The notes under the pieces: model-generated | Database searches by the model: none | What the model was told of the DNA's origin: nothing | What the model saw: only the letters and a program-made list of their open reading frames with translations | From: Vibrio nigripulchritudo ATCC 27043 | GTDB lineage: Bacteria > Pseudomonadota > Gammaproteobacteria > Enterobacterales > Vibrionaceae | Direction: 5' to 3' | DNA length: 64,000 nucleotides | Assembly: GCF_000222685.1 (NCBI RefSeq) | Contig: NZ_AFWJ01000001.1 | Location: 162,864 to 226,863 of the forward strand | Program-made: the position numbers and the translations under genes | Part shown: one piece after another, positions 35,523-45,862 of the stretch | Position numbering within the stretch: position 1 is the first letter of the stretch | How the letters are laid out: every line of letters starts with the position of its first letter

Positions 35523-37007
35523 TTAAGCGGTCTTGGCTGTTGAAGAAGGTGTTTCTTCGTCTGCCAGTTCCGTTTCTCCTTTCCCTTTTGATGTCTTAAT
35601 AACGTATGCGGTAATCAGCAGTGCTGTCACAATGCCACCCACCGTAGAGACGTTCATCGGCAAACCAAAACCAAGCTGGCTATTACTCATGATAAAGCTC
35701 ACACATACCGTTGTCATAAAGATAGCAGGGACAGTGGTAATCCAATGCAGTTTGTTGTGACGTAGCAGGTATGCAGAAGCTGTCCATAGCATCATGGTTG
35801 CTGTCGACTGGTTTGCAAATCCGAAGTAGCGCCAGATAACACCGAAATCAACCTGAGTCAGAATACCGCCAAGAACAAACAGTGGAACAGCCATCAATAA
35901 GCGGTTGCGCAGTGTCTTCTGCTCCATGTTGAAGTATTCAGCCAGAATCAGGCGGCTAGAGCGGAACGCAGTATCTCCAGAAGTGATTGGAAGAATCACC
36001 ACACCCAGGAATGCCAGAACGCCACCAAATACACCAAGCAGACCAAACGAGGCGCTGTACACAACGTTACCCGGACCACCATTCGCAATGGCTTCAGATA
36101 AGGAATCCACTGAGCCGAAGAAAGACAGAGCCAGTGCACACCAGATAAGTGCAATGACACCTTCACCGATCATCGCACCGAAGAAGATGAAGCGACCATT
36201 CTTTTCGTTTTGCATGCAGCGGGCCATCAGAGGAGACTGCGTAGCGTGGAAGCCAGAGATAGCACCACATGCGATGGTGATAAACAGTGCTGGCCAAAGA
36301 GGCAGGTCATTAGGATTCATGTTAGTGAACATGTCCGTTACTTCAAAACCACCCATAACCGTATGCTCATCAGACAGAGCAATGGCAGAAATCAGACCAA
36401 CCGACATAAATATAAGTAGTGCCCCAAATACTGGGTAGAAGCGACCAATGATTTTGTCGACAGGAACAACGGTCGCGATGATGTAGTAAGCAAAAATGAT
36501 CACTACCATGCTAGTCATAGTAACGGAGAAGTCCGTCTGGTCATTGATGAGGTTTGTAATCATGCCAGCGGGAGCGGAAACAAACACCACACCAACAAGC
36601 AGCAGAAGAATGATGGCAAATATATTCATAAAGTGTTTTGCGCCATTACCCAGGTAGCGACCTGTGATGCTTGGTACTGATGCTCCGCCGTTGCGCACAG
36701 AAAGCATGCCAGAGAAGTAGTCGTGCACCGCACCTGCGAAAATACAACCCAGCACGATCCACAACATTGCCGCAGGACCATACAATGCCCCCATGATTGG
36801 ACCAAAAATAGGTCCCACACCTGCAATGTTCAGTAGCTGAACCAGGTACACTTTTTTGTTCGACATGGGAACATAGTCCACGCCGTCTTGTTTTGAGTAA
36901 GCGGGTGTCTGTCGGTTTTCTTTAATTCCGAATACCTTCTCTACAAACGTCCCATAAATAAAGTAGCCGCCAATCAGTGCAGCGACACACATGAGAAACC
37001 ACAACAT
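35523..37007 (-). CDS. cstA: CstA-family pyruvate/peptide transporter (short form)
   Basis: The protein belongs to the carbon-starvation CstA/BtsT family, which imports pyruvate (and peptides) with protons. At 494 residues it is about 200 shorter than E. coli CstA or BtsT, but both ends look natural, so it is the short family form and not a truncation. It has about twelve to fourteen membrane segments and the family motifs NIAGVGPIFGPIMGALYG, HDYFSGMLSVRNGG and SGFHATQSPLMARC. The pyruvate-sensing BtsS/BtsR genes lie 5 kb away, and in V. campbellii a related transporter is their target; control by BtsR is an inference here. Confidence 0.88.
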   Translation of the reverse strand: MLWFLMCVAALIGGYFIYGTFVEKVFGIKENRQTPAYSKQDGVDYVPMSNKKVYLVQLLNIAGVGPIFGPIMGALYGPAAMLWIVLGCIFAGAVHDYFSGMLSVRNGGASVPSITGRYLGNGAKHFMNIFAIILLLLVGVVFVSAPAGMITNLINDQTDFSVTMTSMVVIIFAYYIIATVVPVDKIIGRFYPVFGALLIFMSVGLISAIALSDEHTVMGGFEVTDMFTNMNPNDLPLWPALFITIACGAISGFHATQSPLMARCMQNEKNGRFIFFGAMIGEGVIALIWCALALSFFGSVDSLSEAIANGGPGNVVYSASFGLLGVFGGVLAFLGVVILPITSGDTAFRSSRLILAEYFNMEQKTLRNRLLMAVPLFVLGGILTQVDFGVIWRYFGFANQSTATMMLWTASAYLLRHNKLHWITTVPAIFMTTVCVSFIMSNSQLGFGLPMNVSTVGGIVTALLITAYVIKTSKGKGETELADEETPSSTAKTA

Positions 37008-37441
37008 ATTTCACGCCCCGTGTCTTGTTTTAACCTTTCAGACTGGATAGTACGCTTCCCTCATGTCCACTTCATTCTGCTTGGTCGTGAGTGGTGGAAT
37101 AGCAAGTTAAGTGGCAGTTATCAGAAATAAGTGGTTTGAACAAAAATACAAAAACAGATAAGTCGCAGAGCTGAGAATATGGCTTGTGAAGAGAAAGTAG
37201 CTTTGTCATAACCTCATGAAAATAAGAAATATGTTGCTATAAAATCTGTCTCTATATTGAGAATTTATGAGGTAAAGCAATTGTAACCAGCCTTGAGTTT
37301 TCTCTACGGCTCGGCTAGATATGAGCATAAATAAAAAGAAAATGAGCTAATTAATAAATTGAATGCGAAAGCATGAGATTTAGCCCAACTACAAAAACGT
37401 CATGGCTTGATGAGTATGGATATTTGTGTAGGGGGAGAATG
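37008..37441. promoter_or_regulatory. Divergent control region between cstA and the AmiC-like gene
   Basis: About 430 bp, AT-rich toward the right half. I see no long palindrome, no convincing CRP box and no small ORF with a good ribosome-binding site. cstA promoters are usually catabolite-controlled and, if BtsR regulates this gene, its site should lie here. Confidence 0.3.
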
Positions 37442-38524
37442 ATGAATACCATTCCCGTAGGCGTGCTTTATTCCAGCCAAAGCCAGTATAGAAAAGTCAG
37501 TTACCAGACATTAATCGGCACTCAGTTCGGCATTGCTCAGGTTAATGCAAATCCACATTTCGACTTCAAGCTCGGAGCCGTACACAAAGATCCGTTTGGC
37601 CAGAAAAATACCTACATTAATCATGCTCGTCAGCTACAAAAGCAGGGCATTGAACACCTTTTCGGAACCACGACTATCGATTCCCGATTACGTGTGTTGG
37701 AATCGATGGAAGGCGATTCAGCTCTGCTCTGGTCTTCCGCTTTATCTGGCAAACAACAGCACATCGATTCACTGGTTGAATTTGGCGCATCCCCAGACAG
37801 TTACTTGTTGCCACTTCTCGAATACGCCTTTCAGGAAGAAGGGACAAAGTGTGCCATCGTAAGCCCGAATGACCAGCTTGGGTGGGAACTCAGTGAGATG
37901 ACGACCTCGTATGTCAAAACTGGCGGTGGGGCTCTTACCTTTGACAACTACTACCGTGAAGGTTGCCGTACTTTCCACTACACCATTCGTTCATTGTTGA
38001 CTCACCGACCCGACTTCGTTGTGAATCACTTGATGGGGGAGGCGAGTTACGCCTTTTTGACTGAGCTGAACAGAGACTGGGATGGACGCCCACTCACAGT
38101 ACTCTGTTCACACATGAGCCGCAGCGAATCCGTGGCACTGGGCAAACTGGACAAGATTCGCATACTCAATGCTAGTTGCTTCTTCGAGCCTGTTAACCCG
38201 TTATTTACTCAACGGGTATATCGCGATCTGTCTAAAGTTTACGTCTCAGGCGGCTTTGTTTCAGCCTACCTGTCTGTTCTGGCCTTTGGGTATGCGGTCA
38301 ACCTTGCTAAATCGACAGAGCCAGGAGCTGTTCGTCGGGCTCTAGGTGAAGTTCATCTACCGACGCCTTTTGGCGACTCCGTTTCGGTAATCGAACAACG
38401 CATTGAGTTACCCACGTATCTGGCGGAATTGAGTGGCGACCATGTGACTTTAATTCAAGCTTCTTCCGATATCTCAATGCGTCCGGCTCATACTGCAAAA
38501 TCCAATCGACTCGTACTGGAATAA
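37442..38524 (+). CDS. AmiC/UrtA-like substrate-binding protein without signal peptide
   Basis: A 360-residue protein of the type I periplasmic-binding fold (Peripla_BP_5/6). It starts IPVGVLYSSQSQYRKVSYQ, like the GLLFSxTG opening of P. aeruginosa AmiC, and ends with a AmiC-type region (LPTPFGDSVSVIEQ..HVTLIQASSDI). No signal peptide or lipobox is present, so it is likely cytosolic and a ligand sensor rather than a transport component. Two ATGs (37439, 37442) follow GGGGGAG; the second has better spacing. No ANTAR protein, amidase or ABC transporter gene is near, so partner and ligand are unknown. Confidence 0.75.
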   Translation: MNTIPVGVLYSSQSQYRKVSYQTLIGTQFGIAQVNANPHFDFKLGAVHKDPFGQKNTYINHARQLQKQGIEHLFGTTTIDSRLRVLESMEGDSALLWSSALSGKQQHIDSLVEFGASPDSYLLPLLEYAFQEEGTKCAIVSPNDQLGWELSEMTTSYVKTGGGALTFDNYYREGCRTFHYTIRSLLTHRPDFVVNHLMGEASYAFLTELNRDWDGRPLTVLCSHMSRSESVALGKLDKIRILNASCFFEPVNPLFTQRVYRDLSKVYVSGGFVSAYLSVLAFGYAVNLAKSTEPGAVRRALGEVHLPTPFGDSVSVIEQRIELPTYLAELSGDHVTLIQASSDISMRPAHTAKSNRLVLE

Positions 38525-38586
38525 ATCAGGCAAAATCAGGCGTTTCATCGTACACTGATAATTCAATATAACGATCAGGTATGGCG

Positions 38587-38937
38587 ATGAAACAACGATT
38601 AGTGGCTTTAGTGATGGGACTTTTGCTGGTCGGCTGTTCCGGCAGCGAATTCTTATCGGGTGACAGTGATTGGTATTCGATCGGTTACCGAGATGGTGTG
38701 AAAGGGCAGACTCAACGTTCTTTTCAGGATTTAGCGGAATATGGGCAGGTTAATCACGCCGACTACGATCAGGGTTACCTGGTTGGTGTTCAGGAGTATT
38801 GTAACCCGGCATTTGCGTATCAAATTGGCTTATCTGGCAGCTTTTACGAAGGTGTGTGTGAAGGAATGCCAGATGCGCAGAAATTCCGAATGGAGTGGCA
38901 AAGAGGCTGGAATCAAAGATCGGGGAATGGCGAATAG
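38587..38937 (+). CDS. Small lipoprotein, DUF2799-like
   Basis: A 116-residue protein with a classical lipoprotein signal: MKQRLVALVMGLLLVGC, the cysteine being the lipidation site, followed by SGSE, so outer-membrane sorting is likely. The mature part is rich in Tyr and Gly with repeated YxxGYRDGxxG / YDQGYLVGVQEYC / FYEGVCEG patterns, as in DUF2799 proteins. Its function is unknown. ATG 38587 has AGG seven bases upstream; the ATG at 38581 is too close to that site. It converges with murQ only 17 bases away. Confidence 0.75.
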   Translation: MKQRLVALVMGLLLVGCSGSEFLSGDSDWYSIGYRDGVKGQTQRSFQDLAEYGQVNHADYDQGYLVGVQEYCNPAFAYQIGLSGSFYEGVCEGMPDAQKFRMEWQRGWNQRSGNGE

Positions 38938-38954
38938 CCTTCCCCAAATAAAAC

Positions 38955-39884
<930 letters not shown>

Positions 39885-39893
39885 TTATGAGCT

Positions 39894-41009
39894 TTATTTT
39901 GAAGGATATATTACACCCAAAGAAGCGGGCTTGCTTGCTCCTGTGACTTCAGGAAGGTTACTAGGCAATCCATGAATGCGTCTATGAGCCAGCCAAGCAA
40001 AAGCCATGGCTTCCATGAACTCACTGTCGATACCGCGATCTTTGGTATCTGCTACTGTCCAATCAGGAAGTAATGTGACCAATCGCTTCATCAAGACGGG
40101 GTTCATTGCACCACCACCGCACACCAGCAAAGTTGGTGAGATGCCTGAGGCGTGTTTTTCTACCTCCTGGGCGATACTGACTGCGGTTAGCTCAAGTAAC
40201 GTTGCCTGAATGTCTTCAATGGTGTGGTTATTTACGGACTCAAACTGTGCCAACCAGTTTACATTGAATAGCTCGCGTCCCGTGCTTTTGGGGGCAGGTA
40301 GTTCAAAATAGGCTTCACTTAAAAGTTGGTTGAGAAGTGCTGCCACCACCTTTCCGGAACGGGCAAGTTGACCGTCTTTGTCGAATGGCGAATGCGTATG
40401 TTTGAAGCACCAGGCGTCCATCAACATATTCCCGGGACCTGTGTCGTAGCCAACTGTGGGGTGAGTTGGGTGCAATACAGAGATATTTGCAATGCCGCCA
40501 ATATTGAGGATAACCGTTGTAGAGTCGCCACTGCCAAACAGCCAGCGATGAAAAGCAGGAACCAGCGGTGCACCTTGACCACCTAATGCCATGTCTTTTC
40601 GACGAAAATCAGCCACGATATCAATCCCGGTCTCTACTGCGATGAGGTTTGCGTCACCAAGCTGCATGGTGAATCGGGGAGTAGTATCTGGCTGATGAAA
40701 CAAGGTTTGACCGTGGCAACCAATCGCTCGGATGCTTTCTGGGGAAAGTTCTTTAGCCTCGATAAACGTATTCACACTTTCAGCAAACAGCTTACCCAAA
40801 TCGTGGTCGAGCTCCCCAATCGATCTCACGCTGGTGGTTTGCCCTTCGCATACCGAGAGGACTCGCTGTTTTACCTCTGGTGGCATTGGATGTACGTAGC
40901 TATCAATGAGCGTGATATCACTATCTGAGATTTCTACCAGCGCAACGTCAACGCCATCCAGACTCGTCCCCGACATGACACCAATGTAGTATTCGTTTTG
41001 ATTTGCCAC
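39894..41009 (-). CDS. anmK: Anhydro-N-acetylmuramic acid kinase AnmK
   Basis: AnmK hydrolyses the 1,6-anhydro bond of anhydroMurNAc and phosphorylates it to MurNAc-6-P. The protein shows the ASKHA-kinase motifs GVMSGTSLDGVDVAL at the start, GCHGQTLFHQP, and DTGPGNMLMDAW. The GTG at 41009 (ANQNEYYIGVMSG follows) has GGGAG six bases before it and gives 371 residues, close to E. coli (369); an upstream ATG at 41051 would add a stretch not typical of the family. It is divergent from nagZ, whose product supplies anhydroMurNAc. Confidence 0.94.
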   Translation of the reverse strand: MANQNEYYIGVMSGTSLDGVDVALVEISDSDITLIDSYVHPMPPEVKQRVLSVCEGQTTSVRSIGELDHDLGKLFAESVNTFIEAKELSPESIRAIGCHGQTLFHQPDTTPRFTMQLGDANLIAVETGIDIVADFRRKDMALGGQGAPLVPAFHRWLFGSGDSTTVILNIGGIANISVLHPTHPTVGYDTGPGNMLMDAWCFKHTHSPFDKDGQLARSGKVVAALLNQLLSEAYFELPAPKSTGRELFNVNWLAQFESVNNHTIEDIQATLLELTAVSIAQEVEKHASGISPTLLVCGGGAMNPVLMKRLVTLLPDWTVADTKDRGIDSEFMEAMAFAWLAHRRIHGLPSNLPEVTGASKPASLGVIYPSK

Positions 41010-41124
41010 GTAGCTCTCCCTAACGTGAAATTGACTGACTCCACGATTCAATATCTGTAATAATAAAGCGATCGTTTGAATATCAATATATTAACCTTAA
41101 CTCGGGATAACAAGAGGCATACTT

Positions 41125-42111
41125 ATGGGACCACTCTGGATAGATGTTGCAGGCTATGAGTTAGATGCAGAAGACAAAGAGATTTTGCAGCATCCGACGG
41201 TGGGTGGAGTCATCTTATTTGCGCGAAACTATCACGACAATGAACAGCTTCTCGCGTTGAATGCCAGTATCCGCAAAGCTGCCAAGCGCCCCATACTGAT
41301 TGGTGTTGATCAGGAAGGGGGGCGAGTCCAGAGGTTCAAAGAAGGCTTTAACCTTATTCCTCCCGCGCAGGATTTTGCTAAACATAACCAAGGTCTTGAA
41401 CTGGCGGAGCAGGCTGGCTGGCTCATGGCAGCCGAGCTGATTGCTCATGATGTCGATTTGAGCTTCGCTCCTGTCCTAGACAAAGGGCACGATTGCAAAG
41501 CCATTGGTAACCGAGCGTTTGGTGAAGATAAAGAAACCATACTGAGTCACAGCCAGGCTTACATGAAAGGTATGAAAGCGGTAGGAATGGCGACCACAGG
41601 CAAACATTTCCCGGGGCATGGCGGCGTTATTACTGATACGCATCATGAGACGGCGATTGATGAGCGCGACTCCATTTTTGAACAGGATATGGCGATATTC
41701 AAAGCGCACATCGATGCAGGTGTGCTTGATGCCATGATGCCTGCCCATGTTATTTTCCCTGAATACGATCCTGCGCCAGCCAGCGGAAGTGCTTACTGGC
41801 TTAAAAAGGTGTTAAGGGAGCAGCTTGGTTTTCAGGGAATCGTCTTTTCTGATGATTTAAGTATGGAAGGTGCAGGCGTAATGGGAACGCCTGCTGAACG
41901 TGCAAAGCAGTCGCTTGATGCAGGATGCGACATGCTGCTGATGTGCAATAACCGGGACTACACCGTGAGCGCGTTGGATAATCTGCCGATTTCAGAAGTC
42001 CCTAATGCTTTCCATTTGCTGAAAAAGCAGAGTTTTTCGTTAGCAGATTTGCGATTAAGTCACGAGTGGAAGCAAGCATCTGAAGCCATGAAACGGATGT
42101 TAGAAAGCTAA
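41125..42111 (+). CDS. nagZ: Beta-N-acetylhexosaminidase NagZ
   Basis: NagZ is a cytosolic family 3 glycosidase that removes GlcNAc from GlcNAc-anhydroMurNAc peptides during wall recycling; its products also influence AmpC induction in some bacteria. The 328-residue protein has [17 protein letters not shown] with the mobile-loop DTHHE general-acid histidine, and the nucleophile Asp in [10 protein letters not shown]. Length fits the family. It is divergent from anmK-murQ, grouping three recycling steps at one place. Confidence 0.95.
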   Translation: MGPLWIDVAGYELDAEDKEILQHPTVGGVILFARNYHDNEQLLALNASIRKAAKRPILIGVDQEGGRVQRFKEGFNLIPPAQDFAKHNQGLELAEQAGWLMAAELIAHDVDLSFAPVLDKGHDCKAIGNRAFGEDKETILSHSQAYMKGMKAVGMATTGKHFPGHGGVITDTHHETAIDERDSIFEQDMAIFKAHIDAGVLDAMMPAHVIFPEYDPAPASGSAYWLKKVLREQLGFQGIVFSDDLSMEGAGVMGTPAERAKQSLDAGCDMLLMCNNRDYTVSALDNLPISEVPNAFHLLKKQSFSLADLRLSHEWKQASEAMKRMLES

Positions 42112-42127
42112 CAACTCCCCATATACT

Positions 42128-42159
42128 ACTGCCGTGCATCCCGAATCCACGGCAGTTTT
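42128..42159. terminator. Terminator between nagZ and btsR
   Basis: A 9-bp stem ACTGCCGTG / CACGGCAGT with an 11-base loop is followed by TTTT on the plus strand. Confidence 0.7.
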
Positions 42160-42882
42160 CTATTGGATTCCTAAAGTTTCTTTTAGGCTCTTTAGGTATC
42201 GTCTGCTCACCGGGACGGGTTTCCCGCTGTGAGTGATTATTTCAGCAAGCCCGTGTTCTAACAGTTTAATTTCTCGAATCGCCTGGGTGTTGACCAAATA
42301 CTGACGGTGGCAGCGAAGCAGCGGTGTTTTCTGCTCCAAAACTTTCAAGGTTAACTGGCTGGTGGCGGTCTGTTCGGCGGTTTTTACCTGAACTCCCGAT
42401 ATGTCGGTGAAAGCAAATTCCACCTCTGCGATAGGAAAAATGACAATCCGATTGTGCCCAACACAAGGCACCTGCTCCAGCTTATCTTTGATCATTGGGG
42501 AGTAATCTACGGACTGTTTGAGTTCAGCCGTTTTCACCAGTCTGGCAACACACTTCTCAAGCCTTTTTTGTTCGACGGGCTTAAGCAAATAATCAAAAGC
42601 ATTCTCTTCAAACGCCTGAATCGCATATTGATCGTAAGCAGTGACAAATACGACGTTAGGCATGTTGTCCGGGTCGAGCATAGAGAGCAGCTCAATGCCG
42701 CTGACCTGCGGCATATGAATATCAAGGAAGACCACATCGGGTTTCAGGCTGTGGATCTTTTTCAATCCTTCAATCGCATTGGACGCCTGATCGATAATTT
42801 CGATTTTTTGTGTTTCCAGGAGCAGTTCCGTTAGCTCTTCTCTGGCGAATAATTCGTCATCTATGACAATCGCGGTCAGCAT
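42160..42882 (-). CDS. btsR: LytTR-type response regulator BtsR
   Basis: BtsR (YehT) is the DNA-binding partner of the pyruvate sensor BtsS and activates pyruvate-transporter genes. The 240-residue protein has a receiver domain (VIDDELFAREEL, phosphorylatable Asp in VVFLDIHMP near residue 54, and FDYLLKPV) and a LytTR domain with LLRCHRQYLVNTQAIREI and the ending PVSRRYLKSLKETLGI, almost the E. coli YehT ending. Its start overlaps the end of btsS by seven bases, showing translational coupling. Confidence 0.94.
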   Translation of the reverse strand: MLTAIVIDDELFAREELTELLLETQKIEIIDQASNAIEGLKKIHSLKPDVVFLDIHMPQVSGIELLSMLDPDNMPNVVFVTAYDQYAIQAFEENAFDYLLKPVEQKRLEKCVARLVKTAELKQSVDYSPMIKDKLEQVPCVGHNRIVIFPIAEVEFAFTDISGVQVKTAEQTATSQLTLKVLEQKTPLLRCHRQYLVNTQAIREIKLLEHGLAEIITHSGKPVPVSRRYLKSLKETLGIQ

Positions 42883-44558
42883 TCGTGTGTCTCTGTATTC
42901 GGTAGTGTAAAACTCATTCGGGTGTATTCGTGTGGCAGACAGTCAATCTTCAATGCGGATGACTTACCCAACTGATTGGTCAGTCTTTTGTTGACGATGT
43001 CTAGCCCCAGACCAGAGTGTCCATGCTCTGGAGTGGTATACAACCCCGCATTATCCTCCACTACGATGGAGTAGTGGTTGTCTGCAAACTGGCTGTATAT
43101 CCGGACTTTACCATTTTCTAACAGCTGAGAAATACCATGCTTGATAGCATTTTCGACAAGAGGCTGTAGGGTAAAACTTGGAATGATTTTTTCGAGTAAG
43201 GCATCGTCTATTGCCCATTCGACTTCAAGCCGGTCGCTGAACCGTGCTTTTTCGATCGTCAGGTAGGCATTCACATGATCGAGTTCTTCTTTTAGCCTGA
43301 CGGTCTCAATGTTCTGTTTTAAGTTGCTACGGAAAAAGCGAGAAAGATGCTGGATGAGCTCTCTTGCTTTGTCTGGGTCTCTTCGAGTGATAGCACTGAT
43401 GGTATTCAGCGCATTGAACAGAAAGTGAGGGTTTACCTGAGCATGCAATAACTTGATTTCAGCTTGTGTCAGCAGAGTCTGTTGTTCTTGGTAATCCCCA
43501 TACAAAACCTGGCTGGAAAGTAGCTGAGCTATGCCTTCTGCCATCGACATGTTTATGGTTGAAAACAGCTTTCTCTTTGGTTCATAGAGCTTGATGGTAC
43601 CTATCACATCTTCTCCCGCCTTTAGCGGAATGATCAATGCTGAACCCAATTTGCAGTCGTTGGAAATTGAGCATTGATAGGGGCGAGTGGTGCCATCTAA
43701 GTAAATGATTTTATTGTTTTGAATCGCATCAATGGTGCTTTTGGATGAAATCGGGGTGTTCGGTTTATGGTGGTCGTCTCCGATCCCGACAAAAGCCAGA
43801 ATTTTATCTTTATCGGTTATTGAAACTGCGCCCACATTCGTCTCTTCATACACAATGCGGGCAATTTTGTTCGCGTTGTCTGCATTGAACCCTGAACTAA
43901 GAATACCCACCGACCGTTCTGCTATTGTCAGAGCCCTTCGGGAAAAGGCGGCTGAGTACTTCTCAAAGATGGTTTTTCTGTCTTGAAGAATGCTCATGAA
44001 CAGCATGGCACCCACAGAGTTCGCGATGATCATTGGTGCTGCAATGGCGCTCACTAACTGGTAAGCCTGATCGAAAGGTTTCGCGACTGCCAGAATGATT
44101 GCCATCTGAACGATTTCTGCAAATAAGGTCACAGAGAACACGACGATAGGATTAAACAGCTGGCTGGTTTTGCCCCGTCGAACATAGTAGCTGTGGAGCA
44201 ATCCGCCAATAAGCCCTTCGGCAGTGGTCGAAATAGCGCAGGCAAGATCGGTGAATCCACCGAGCGAATACCGGTGCAGACCTCCTGTTAACCCTACCGC
44301 AAACCCGACAACAGGTCCGCCAAACAGCCCGCCCATAACGGCTCCAATGGCACGGGTGTTGGCGATGGCATCGTTGATCTGAAGACCGAAATAAGTGCCC
44401 ATAATGCAGAACAACGAAAAAAGGACGTAACAGCTGAGTTTGTGGCTTAAGCTGGAAGAAATATTAAGCAAAGGCAAAAAGATGGGTGTTTTGCTCAGCA
44501 TATAGGCTAAGACAAGGTACACGCACATTTGCTGAAGCAAAGACAAAATTAAATCCAT
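42876..44558 (-). CDS. btsS: Pyruvate-sensing histidine kinase BtsS (LytS family)
   Basis: BtsS is a membrane histidine kinase with high affinity for extracellular pyruvate. The protein has an N-terminal 5TM-LYT sensor domain (about residues 1-190; IANTRAIGAVMGG and GLTGGLHRYSLGG), a GAF domain (about 215-350; AFVGIGDDHHKPNTPIS) and a His_kinase/ATPase part with the phosphoacceptor in HAQVNPHFLFNALNTI and VENAIKHG. ATG 44558 (MDLILSLLQQM) has AGGA six bases upstream and gives 560 residues, like E. coli (561); an ATG two codons earlier is alternative. Strong similarity to YehU along the full length. Confidence 0.93.
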   Translation of the reverse strand: MDLILSLLQQMCVYLVLAYMLSKTPIFLPLLNISSSLSHKLSCYVLFSLFCIMGTYFGLQINDAIANTRAIGAVMGGLFGGPVVGFAVGLTGGLHRYSLGGFTDLACAISTTAEGLIGGLLHSYYVRRGKTSQLFNPIVVFSVTLFAEIVQMAIILAVAKPFDQAYQLVSAIAAPMIIANSVGAMLFMSILQDRKTIFEKYSAAFSRRALTIAERSVGILSSGFNADNANKIARIVYEETNVGAVSITDKDKILAFVGIGDDHHKPNTPISSKSTIDAIQNNKIIYLDGTTRPYQCSISNDCKLGSALIIPLKAGEDVIGTIKLYEPKRKLFSTINMSMAEGIAQLLSSQVLYGDYQEQQTLLTQAEIKLLHAQVNPHFLFNALNTISAITRRDPDKARELIQHLSRFFRSNLKQNIETVRLKEELDHVNAYLTIEKARFSDRLEVEWAIDDALLEKIIPSFTLQPLVENAIKHGISQLLENGKVRIYSQFADNHYSIVVEDNAGLYTTPEHGHSGLGLDIVNKRLTNQLGKSSALKIDCLPHEYTRMSFTLPNTETHEC

Positions 44559-44637
44559 AGCCATTCCTGAAGGAGGGTTTTCCGCTATTTTAATCGATAT
44601 TCTTCTAAAGTAGGAAAAGAACCGTGTTTACATGTCG

Positions 44638-44655
44638 TGTAAATTTATGTTTACA
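44638..44655 (+). promoter_or_regulatory. TyrR box upstream of aroF-tyrA (perfect)
   Basis: TGTAAA-TTTATG-TTTACA is an exact match to the strong TyrR box TGTAAA-N6-TTTACA. A weaker site in the same phase-like form, TGTTTT-TTTAAG-TTTACG, keeps the invariant G and C at 44661-44678. Confidence 0.85.
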
Positions 44656-44745
44656 GTAAATGTTTTTTTAAGTTTACGCTTGAAATACTTTTTTTAGCTG
44701 TTATTTTGTTCGTTATTGGATGTATAGCTCGCTGATTGAAGTGGG

Positions 44746-44763
44746 TGTAATTTTAAGTTTACA
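44746..44763 (+). promoter_or_regulatory. Second TyrR box, touching the aroF ribosome-binding site
   Basis: TGTAAT-TTTAAG-TTTACA differs from the strong TyrR box at one base. Its right end meets the AGG that precedes the chosen aroF start, so TyrR bound here would sit just downstream of any promoter in the gap and block transcription. Confidence 0.75.
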
Positions 44764-44773
44764 GGTAATGGAA

Positions 44774-45850
44774 ATGCAAAAAAGCGAATTAAGTAATATA
44801 CACATCAGCGACGAACAGGTTCTTATCACACCAAACGCACTGAAAGAGAAAATCCCACTCAGCGAAAATGCACGACGATTCATTCAACAGTCTCGTCAGG
44901 AAATTGCGAACATTCTGGATAAAAAAGATCATCGCTTGTTAGTGGTATGTGGACCATGTTCCATTCACGACATTGATGCAGCCAAAGAATACGCCAAACG
45001 CCTGAAAGCCCTGTCTGAGAAATTGAATGATCAGCTATACATCGTGATGAGAGTTTACTTTGAAAAGCCAAGAACGACGGTTGGCTGGAAAGGTTTGATC
45101 AACGACCCGCATTTGAATGGGACGTTTGATATCGAGCACGGTCTGCACGTAGCTCGTCAGCTTCTGGTCGATTTGGCTGAAATGGAAATCCCACTAGCAA
45201 CCGAAGCACTGGACCCTATCAGCCCGCAATACTTAGCGGATACGTTCAGTTGGGCTGCGATTGGTGCCCGTACCACTGAATCTCAGACACACCGTGAAAT
45301 GGCGAGTGGACTGTCTATGCCAGTTGGCTTTAAAAACGGTACGGATGGCAGCCTGGCAACCGCCATTAATGCGATGCAGGCGGCTTCCTCAGGTCACCGC
45401 TTTATGGGGATCAACCGCGAAGGTCAGGTTGCGCTACTGACTACGCAAGGTAACCCTCATGGTCATGTCATTTTGCGTGGTGGTAAGCAGACTAACTATG
45501 ACTCGGTCTCTGTTGCTGAATGCGAAGAAGAAATGGCGAAGTCAGGGCTGGATGCCGCGCTGATGGTTGATTGCAGCCACGCTAATTCCCGTAAGGACTT
45601 CAGCCGTCAGCCTTTGGTTGCAGAGGATGTAATTCATCAAATTCGTGAAGGAAACAAGTCGATCATCGGTCTGATGATTGAGAGCCATATTAATGAAGGT
45701 AATCAAGCGTCAGATATTCCGGTAGATCAGATGGCGTACGGGGTTTCTATCACCGATGCGTGTATCAATTGGGACACAACTGAGGCACTATTAACACATG
45801 CACACCAAGAGCTGGTGCCATTTTTAGAAGACAGAATAAAAGACCAATAA
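44774..45850 (+). CDS. aroF: 3-deoxy-7-phosphoheptulonate (DAHP) synthase, tyrosine-type AroF
   Basis: DAHP synthase joins PEP and erythrose-4-phosphate in the first step of aromatic synthesis. The protein has the class I signatures VVCGPCSIHD (metal-binding Cys), MRVYFEKPRTTVGWKGLINDP, the KNGTDGS loop, and DCSHANS. The tyrosine-inhibited type is inferred from its partner tyrA 12 bases downstream and the TyrR boxes upstream. The ATG at 44774 (MQKSELSN) has AGG eight bases upstream and gives 358 residues (E. coli AroF 356). In-frame ATGs at 44768 and 44720 would extend it; the latter has no good RBS and overlaps the operator. Confidence 0.93.
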   Translation: MQKSELSNIHISDEQVLITPNALKEKIPLSENARRFIQQSRQEIANILDKKDHRLLVVCGPCSIHDIDAAKEYAKRLKALSEKLNDQLYIVMRVYFEKPRTTVGWKGLINDPHLNGTFDIEHGLHVARQLLVDLAEMEIPLATEALDPISPQYLADTFSWAAIGARTTESQTHREMASGLSMPVGFKNGTDGSLATAINAMQAASSGHRFMGINREGQVALLTTQGNPHGHVILRGGKQTNYDSVSVAECEEEMAKSGLDAALMVDCSHANSRKDFSRQPLVAEDVIHQIREGNKSIIGLMIESHINEGNQASDIPVDQMAYGVSITDACINWDTTEALLTHAHQELVPFLEDRIKDQ

Positions 45851-45862
45851 GGTAAAAGCTGA

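Noticed and set aside
35523-37007. cstA as a truncated pseudogene because it is about 200 residues shorter than E. coli CstA
   Set aside because: Start, stop and family motifs are intact and a short form of the family is common in vibrios.
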